NCBI RefSeq assembly: GCF_000013625.1
Contig: NC_009659.1
Span: 2,356,001-2,420,000 of the forward strand
DNA from: Janthinobacterium sp. Marseille
GTDB lineage: Bacteria; Pseudomonadota; Gammaproteobacteria; Burkholderiales; Burkholderiaceae_D
DNA length: 64,000 nt
Direction: 5' to 3'
Each line of letters starts with the position of its first letter. The first letter of the stretch is position 1. The notes beneath the pieces are model-generated. The model worked only from the letters and a program-made list of their open reading frames with translations. It ran no database searches and had not been told where the DNA came from. Position numbers and translations under genes: made by a program. This document shows positions 59,099 to 64,000 of the stretch, piece after piece.

Positions 59099-59401
59099 TT
59101 ACTTACGCGAAAACAGGAAACCAAGTACTAGGCCGAGACCGGCCGAGATAGTCACCGCACGCCATGGATTATGCGTGACATAATCATCTGTCGTAGTCGC
59201 AACTTCCTTGGTTTTTTTCACGGCAACAGTAGGGATTTCTTTCGCTGCGGCGATGGCGGAATCCAGAAACTCAACATACTTCTTGCTCAGTTCACCGGTC
59301 TTCTCTATCGCCTGGGATTTGGCTTCACGCGCCAGATCCTTCGTATCCCTGGACAAAGCCTTGAGGTCTTTGGAAATATCATCTACTTTGGATTCCATCA
59401 T
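59099..59401 (-). CDS. DUF883 (ElaB/YqjD-like) membrane-anchored protein
   Basis: A 100-residue protein with a long charged helix (Lys/Asp/Glu rich, residues 5-70), a HNPWRAV segment, and a C-terminal membrane helix GLGLVLGFLFSRK. This matches the ElaB/YqjD family, inner-membrane proteins that bind ribosomes and are induced in stationary phase by RpoS in E. coli. AGGAG lies six bases before the ATG. It may share a transcript with the PA2169-family gene upstream. Confidence 0.9.
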   Translation of the reverse strand: MMESKVDDISKDLKALSRDTKDLAREAKSQAIEKTGELSKKYVEFLDSAIAAAKEIPTVAVKKTKEVATTTDDYVTHNPWRAVTISAGLGLVLGFLFSRK

Positions 59402-59483
59402 CTTTTTCTCCTAAAAGTTGCATCAATGTTCCGCCTGTCAGCGGTACGAATAACGCCCTGCTTGCGGCTGCAGGACCAGGCTA

Positions 59484-59936
59484 TCAACTCATCGACAAAT
59501 GAGCACGATGACGCAAGTTCTTCATCAGCTCATAGTTTTGGATTACGCCCTGATACTGACGTTCCACTACCGCACGCACATCAAGCGGCAAATCCTTCTC
59601 CAGCGCACGACGATAACTTTTCAGCGCCATATCTTCCCCGCGCTCACATTCCTTCATGATGGCGTCATCGTCTTTTCCCATCAGCGATGATTTGATATCT
59701 ATCCAGCGACGGTGCAGGGTTCCGCCCAGGCTATGCCGCTGCTCGGGATTGCCGCCACGCGACACCAACAAGGCACTCAATTCCTGCGCCGCATCATTGC
59801 AACCATGCGCCAGGTTCAGGAAAGGCTGTTTCAACTGGCCGTCCCGTATATCTTCCGCGCATGTTTTGAAACCTGCTTCACCATCCCTGCACGCCTCAAT
59901 CAATTCATTGAGGGTTGCCAGCACATCGTCTCTCAT
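59484..59936 (-). CDS. PA2169-family (DUF2383) four-helix-bundle protein
   Basis: A 150-residue all-helical protein of the ferritin-like DUF2383 type, with LNELIEACRDGEAGFKTCAED at the N-terminus and CERGEDMALKSYRRAL later. Family function is unknown; such genes often accompany stress proteins, here DUF883 82 bp downstream. The Cys and Glu positions do not form a recognisable di-iron site. Confidence 0.85.
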   Translation of the reverse strand: MRDDVLATLNELIEACRDGEAGFKTCAEDIRDGQLKQPFLNLAHGCNDAAQELSALLVSRGGNPEQRHSLGGTLHRRWIDIKSSLMGKDDDAIMKECERGEDMALKSYRRALEKDLPLDVRAVVERQYQGVIQNYELMKNLRHRAHLSMS

Positions 59937-60536
59937 TATTCTTCCTTTCAGAAAACATAGACTACGACCCTCATGTTTTTCATCTGAGAGCCGTAGAAGA
60001 GTCTGTCCGTATCACTTCGACCGTGAATTGCCACTACCGATCCGCGCATAGGTGGAAATTTTTAAAGCGTGTTTCCGACGGTGGAAGATAGCGATGAATT
60101 CAAATCGCTATGGGATGGCAGTAAAAATCAATATGAAGCAAAGCCGCGCCTGGTTCTGTTCGGCAGCGTACATATGACAAGGAAGTATTATTCCCATGTC
60201 AGTTATATTCGCCCGCACATCTGCAATTGCATTGAAAATGGATTCTTGTTGCCGCTAAATCCATATTTCTGACAGGCAAGGTACAATGTTCGATGCGTTA
60301 GGGCATTCTGAGCCATCGATTGGAATCGTAGTATCCGCGTTATTCCACTTCATTCTTGCTGCCTAAACACCGCAGAAGTTGCCGAAATATCAAGTCAATC
60401 TTCATTTAGCCAAACGAGCATAAAGGACAGAAGCGCCTGCGCTTTTCTGCCAAGAGTCGTGCTGAAAGAAATACCAAGGAAGCTTGCGAATTTCGTATCA
60501 AAACAGTTTGTCTTTTAAAATGAATAAAGCCTTTCT
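59937..60536. other. 600-bp intergenic region before the MHYT gene
   Basis: No convincing gene. A 67-codon GTG-started frame at 60069-60272 lacks a ribosome-binding site and recognisable features. The only clear structure is the palindrome at 60088-60111. I did not find a good sigma-70 or sigma-28 promoter for the downstream gene. Confidence 0.5.
60088..60111. repeat. 8-bp palindromic arms, possible operator
   Basis: ATAGCGAT and ATCGCTAT are perfect arms around an eight-base spacer GAATTCAA. The geometry suits a dimeric regulator, but it lies over 400 bases from the next start codon, so a role is speculative. Confidence 0.35.
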
Positions 60537-62666
60537 ATGCTGACCGCACATTACGACTCGCTACTGGTATTGATCTCATTACTGGTCGCCATCCTCGCCT
60601 CCTACACGGCGCTGGATATGGCTGGCAGGATCAATTCCGCCAGCGTCAGGGGCAGCATCCTGTGGCTGGCTGGCGGTGCGGTGGCAATGGGCATAGGCAT
60701 CTGGTCCATGCATTTCATTGGCATGTTGTCATTCAACCTGCCTATCCCGCTGGGCTATGACCTGGGCATTACCGTACTTTCGCTGGTCATCGCCATCGTC
60801 GCCTCCGGCTTTGCCTTATGGCGCATCAGCCAGGCTGAATTACCTTTATTCCAATTGCTGGGCAGCGCGATCCTGATGGGTGTGGCGATCGCCGCCATGC
60901 ATTACACCGGCATGGCAGCGATGCGCATGACGCCGGGCATTGAGTACGATCCCTTACTGTTCGCACTGTCCATCCTGATAGCGATCAGCGCGTCCGGGGC
61001 CGCCTTGTGGATAGCTTTCCGCCTGCGCAAGAACACACCGAATGTCGTGCGCTGGCGCGCCATGGCTGCGGTAGTGATGGGTGCCGCCATCATCGGCATG
61101 CATTACACCGGCATGGCAGCCGCCAACTTCCCGCTTGGCAGTATCTGTAGCGCAGCCGTCGAAGGTGTCAGCCCGGGCTGGCTCGCCATTGTGGTGATCG
61201 TGACTACCCTCGCCGTACTCGCGATTGCATTGCTGACCTCGGTACTGGATGCGCGACTCGATTCGCAAACCGGCAAGCTGGTGCGTTCCCTCGCACTCGC
61301 TAACCAGGAATTGACCAAACAGGCACTGCAAGACAATCTGACCAAACTACCTAACCGTACCCTGCTGGAAGACCGGCTGGACCAGATGGTGCACAAGGCG
61401 GTGCGCGAACAAAGCCGCTTCGCCTTGATGTTTATCGATCTCGACGGCTTCAAGGCCATCAATGACTCGCTTGGACATCACATCGGCGATTTGCTGCTGA
61501 TCGATGTCGCCAAACGCATACGCGACAATATTCGCGCGCAAGACACCGCCGCCCGCCTCGGTGGCGATGAATTCGTTATGCTGATTGAAGTCAACGAGCC
61601 GGAAGATGCCGCGTCGGTCGCTGACAAGCTGTGCACCACCCTCAACCAGCCCTTCGATATTGCGCAGTACAACCTCGGCATTTCAGCCAGCATCGGCATT
61701 GCGGTATATCCGGAAGATGGCAGTACGCGCCACGATTTGCTGATCCATGCAGATGCGGCGATGTACCACACCAAGAGTACCGGCCGTAACGGCTATCACT
61801 TCTTCGAAGCATCGATGAATATCAATGCGCACAACCAGTTGCAGGTAATACAGGATTTGCGCACGGCACTGGAACGCAAGGAGTTTCGCCTGCATTACCA
61901 GCCGAAGTTCAACACTACAGATGGCGTGGTGGTCGGCGCTGAAGCGTTGTTGCGCTGGCAGCATCCGATCCGTGGCATCGTGGCGCCGGCTGATTTCATC
62001 AGCCTCGCGGAAAAAACCGGCCTCATCGTCCCTATCGGCGAATGGGTACTGGATGAAGCCTGCCGCCAGATGCGCAAATGGTATGACGAGGGTTATCAGC
62101 AATGGAAAATTGCCGTCAACCTGTCGTCGGTCCAGTTCAGCAATGACAATCTGGTCGAGATGGTGAAAGAAACACTGGCACGCAACAACTTGCCGGCCAC
62201 TTGCCTGATGCTGGAAGTCACGGAATCAACCGCAATGCATAATGTGGAAGCCAGCCTGACTATCCTGGAACAACTGGTCAGCCTTGGTGTGGAAATTTCG
62301 ATCGACGATTTCGGTACCGGTTATTCCAGCCTGCTCTACCTGAAGCGCCTGCCGGCAACCGAGTTGAAAATAGATCGCGGCTTCATACGCGACCTGGCAC
62401 ACGGTTCAGACGATGCGTCTATCGTTTCCGCCATCGTTGCGCTGGGCCGCTCGCTCAATTTGCGTATCGTGGCCGAAGGTGTCGAAACCGAGAAGCAGCA
62501 AGAATATCTGACCACATTGGGTTGCGACACGCTGCAAGGTTACTTCATGGGTCATCCGATGGCTTCCGAACAATTCATGGCAGCGATCAATGCACTCAAG
62601 GCAGTACAACTGAACCTGCACGTGCCGGGCGCGATCGGCGGCCCAGGTTTGCAAATCCAGCATTGA
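60537..62666 (+). CDS. MHYT-GGDEF-EAL c-di-GMP turnover protein
   Basis: A 709-residue protein. The N-terminal MHYT sensor (about 1-245, seven membrane helices) has three motif copies: MHFIGM at 58, MHYTGM at 121 and MHYTGM at 188, thought to bind copper and sense a gas. GGDEF is intact at 342-346 (RLGGDEF), EAL at 469-471 (EALLRW), with DDFGTG and AEGVET present, so both cyclase and phosphodiesterase sites look functional. The start ATG has only a weak ribosome-binding site. It is convergent with a small membrane-protein gene. Confidence 0.93.
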   Translation: MLTAHYDSLLVLISLLVAILASYTALDMAGRINSASVRGSILWLAGGAVAMGIGIWSMHFIGMLSFNLPIPLGYDLGITVLSLVIAIVASGFALWRISQAELPLFQLLGSAILMGVAIAAMHYTGMAAMRMTPGIEYDPLLFALSILIAISASGAALWIAFRLRKNTPNVVRWRAMAAVVMGAAIIGMHYTGMAAANFPLGSICSAAVEGVSPGWLAIVVIVTTLAVLAIALLTSVLDARLDSQTGKLVRSLALANQELTKQALQDNLTKLPNRTLLEDRLDQMVHKAVREQSRFALMFIDLDGFKAINDSLGHHIGDLLLIDVAKRIRDNIRAQDTAARLGGDEFVMLIEVNEPEDAASVADKLCTTLNQPFDIAQYNLGISASIGIAVYPEDGSTRHDLLIHADAAMYHTKSTGRNGYHFFEASMNINAHNQLQVIQDLRTALERKEFRLHYQPKFNTTDGVVVGAEALLRWQHPIRGIVAPADFISLAEKTGLIVPIGEWVLDEACRQMRKWYDEGYQQWKIAVNLSSVQFSNDNLVEMVKETLARNNLPATCLMLEVTESTAMHNVEASLTILEQLVSLGVEISIDDFGTGYSSLLYLKRLPATELKIDRGFIRDLAHGSDDASIVSAIVALGRSLNLRIVAEGVETEKQQEYLTTLGCDTLQGYFMGHPMASEQFMAAINALKAVQLNLHVPGAIGGPGLQIQH

Positions 62667-62669
62667 TTT

Positions 62670-62906
62670 TTATTTGGGGCAGTAGACCAGTGCCAGCGGA
62701 TCGTGCAGTGATGCGCTGTAGTGCCAGGACTGATGCCACATCATGTAAGGAGTCATCACTTGGCCTTGCCCCATCTCGACGGCAAAGGCTTCCGGTATCG
62801 TCGATATCCACGCAACAATTATCACTGCGGCAGCAATCGTAAACAAAACCAGTGTCAGCGCCGCCAGAAAAAGTCGGAAGATATGCGGGTTATTTACTTG
62901 ATCCAT
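62670..62906 (-). CDS. Small single-pass membrane protein, unknown function
   Basis: A 78-residue protein with one membrane helix (about 11-35, LFLAALTLVLFTIAAAVIIV) and a periplasm-facing tail rich in Met, His, Trp and Tyr (MMWHQSWHYS). GGGGAGG lies four bases before the ATG, a strong ribosome-binding site, so the gene is likely real. It ends three bases from the MHYT gene and is convergent to it. I do not recognise the family. Confidence 0.65.
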   Translation of the reverse strand: MDQVNNPHIFRLFLAALTLVLFTIAAAVIIVAWISTIPEAFAVEMGQGQVMTPYMMWHQSWHYSASLHDPLALVYCPK

Positions 62907-63048
62907 ACAGCCTCCCCTTGCACAACGGCCAGCCTGCCTAAGCGATGGATTGGAGAGGCGATTCTAAATTGAAGTTATTGACGGATTCTGTACGCTGACA
63001 CACTTAAGCTGTTACTTAACTGAGACTCGTTCGTTTACAGCCATAAAC

Positions 63049-63081
63049 AAAAAGGCCTTGCTGCGAAGCAAGGCCTTTTTT
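63049..63081. terminator. Intrinsic terminator behind leuA
   Basis: AAGGCCTTGCT and AGCAAGGCCTT pair around GCGA-type loop bases, flanked by A5 and T7 on the outer sides. It lies about 22 bases past the leuA stop and would stop leuA transcription on the minus strand. Confidence 0.85.
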
Positions 63082-63102
63082 ATTCTGATTCACCTCGGAA
63101 AA

Positions 63103-64000
63103 TTACAATTGCGGGTTCAGTTTTTCTATCTTCGAATGCAATTTATTCAATGCAGAAATGTAGGCTTTGGCTGAAGCGACCACGATATCCAGGTCGGCAC
63201 CGACACCATTGACGATGCGCCCGGCCTTCGACAAGCGCATCGTTACTTCGCCTTGCGATTCGGTACCGGTTGTAATTGCATTGACCGAAAACAGCAGCAA
63301 TTCCGCACCACTCCCGACCTTGGCTTCAATCGCATTGACGATTGCATCAACCGGGCCATTGCCCTCGCCCTTGCAGCTTTCTTCCTTGCCATCGATCGAA
63401 AAGACGACATTCGCCGCCGGCTTGGAGCCGGTAGACGATTGTTGTGACAGCGAGACAAAGCTGTAGTATTCCTTTTCGTGCGATTGCTGCTCATCCGAAA
63501 CCAGCGCCATGATGTCTTCATCGAAGATATCGGATTTGCGATCAGCCAGTTCCTTGAAACGCACAAATGCAGCATCCATCTCGGCGCCGGAATCCAGCGT
63601 GATACCCAATTCTTCCAGGCGTTGCTTGAACGCATTGCGGCCCGACAATTTGCCCAGCACAATCTTGTTGGTCGTCCAGCCCACATCTTCTGCGCGCATG
63701 ATTTCATAGGTGTCACGCGCTTTCAGCACGCCATCCTGATGGATGCCCGAAGCATGCGCAAAGGCATTCGCCCCAACCACCGATTTATTCGGCTGCACTG
63801 CGAAGCCGGTGATCTGCGACACCAGCTTGGATGTAGGTACGATCTGCGTGGTATCGATACCGACTTCGAGGTTGAAGTGATCCTTGCGCGTACGCACTGC
63901 CATCACGATTTCTTCCAGCGCCGTATTACCGGCACGCTCACCGAGGCCATTGATCGTACATTCGACCTGCCGTGCGCCGCCTATCATTACACCGGCCAGC
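63103..64000 (-). CDS. leuA: 2-isopropylmalate synthase (C-terminal part, cut by window edge)
   Basis: The visible 298 codons cover the end of the catalytic barrel and the regulatory domain. [38 protein letters not shown] and the [15 protein letters not shown] [16 protein letters not shown] are diagnostic; the C-terminal LeuA dimer domain binds leucine. It catalyses the first committed step of leucine synthesis. The start lies beyond 64000. It is alone here and ends in its own terminator. Confidence 0.96.
   Translation of the reverse strand, partial: LAGVMIGGARQVECTINGLGERAGNTALEEIVMAVRTRKDHFNLEVGIDTTQIVPTSKLVSQITGFAVQPNKSVVGANAFAHASGIHQDGVLKARDTYEIMRAEDVGWTTNKIVLGKLSGRNAFKQRLEELGITLDSGAEMDAAFVRFKELADRKSDIFDEDIMALVSDEQQSHEKEYYSFVSLSQQSSTGSKPAANVVFSIDGKEESCKGEGNGPVDAIVNAIEAKVGSGAELLLFSVNAITTGTESQGEVTMRLSKAGRIVNGVGADLDIVVASAKAYISALNKLHSKIEKLNPQL

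Noticed and set aside
60069..60272. 67-codon frame in the 600-bp gap before the MHYT gene
   Set aside because: GTG start without a ribosome-binding site, no recognisable motif, and it spans a palindrome; not enough to call a gene.

Overview
The window is chromosomal DNA of a motile, Gram-negative betaproteobacterium. Gene content, gene order and protein sequences look like Burkholderiales, family Oxalobacteraceae, close to Herminiimonas or Janthinobacterium sp. Marseille; this assignment is recognition, not a database result. It is dense core genome: no CRISPR array, insertion sequence, prophage or rRNA operon was seen. Two tRNA genes are present.

1-14,700 (minus strand) is a flagellar and chemotaxis super-cluster. 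Read in the direction of transcription it is flhD, flhC, a membrane methyltransferase, motA, motB, a CheZ-like protein, a second CheY, cheA, cheW, cheR, cheD, cheB, cheY, cheZ, an EAL-HDOD protein, flhB and flhA (cut by the window edge). It holds the master regulator, the stator, the whole signalling core with two response-regulator/phosphatase pairs, and the export gate.

14,697-16,440 is an AT-rich stretch with a small divergent gene (15387-15593), an unrecognised protein and tRNA-Ser(GCU). It contains the most interesting signal in the window: two tandem sigma-28 (FliA)-type promoters aimed at flhDC, inside an imperfect duplication, plus one sigma-28-like promoter aimed at the small gene.

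16,500-33,100 is housekeeping: lysC, tilS, accA, alkA and cysS; then ppiA, ppiB and lpxH on the plus strand; then yceH, cysE, rlmB, rnr, tRNA-Leu(CAG), a phosphoribosyltransferase, purA and hisZ.

33,200-46,400 is one long same-strand chain from ndk to hflC (ndk, rlmN, pilW, rodZ, ispG, hisS, yfgM, bamB, der, hfq, hflX, hflK, hflC). Gaps are short and several genes overlap. It links translation quality, isoprenoid synthesis, outer-membrane assembly, ribosome assembly, small-RNA regulation and FtsH control.

46,600-54,900 has a Bax-inhibitor-1 family protein, rlmD, the surE-pcm-nlpD-rpoS stationary-phase operon, a DinG-type helicase and a DUF465 protein. 55,000-63,100 is signalling and stress: an orphan PP2C phosphatase, a Cache-HAMP-PAS-GGDEF-EAL protein with a degraded EAL site, two stress-type small proteins, an MHYT-GGDEF-EAL protein with intact motifs, and a small membrane protein. 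leuA begins beyond the right edge.

Across the window, c-di-GMP-type domains (EAL-HDOD inside the flagellar cluster, two GGDEF-EAL proteins), Hfq and RpoS point to control of the switch between motility and stationary or sessile life. Several genes appear to use non-ATG starts: TTG for cheZ, motA, rnr, dinG and the Cache-GGDEF-EAL gene, GTG for tilS and the methyltransferase.
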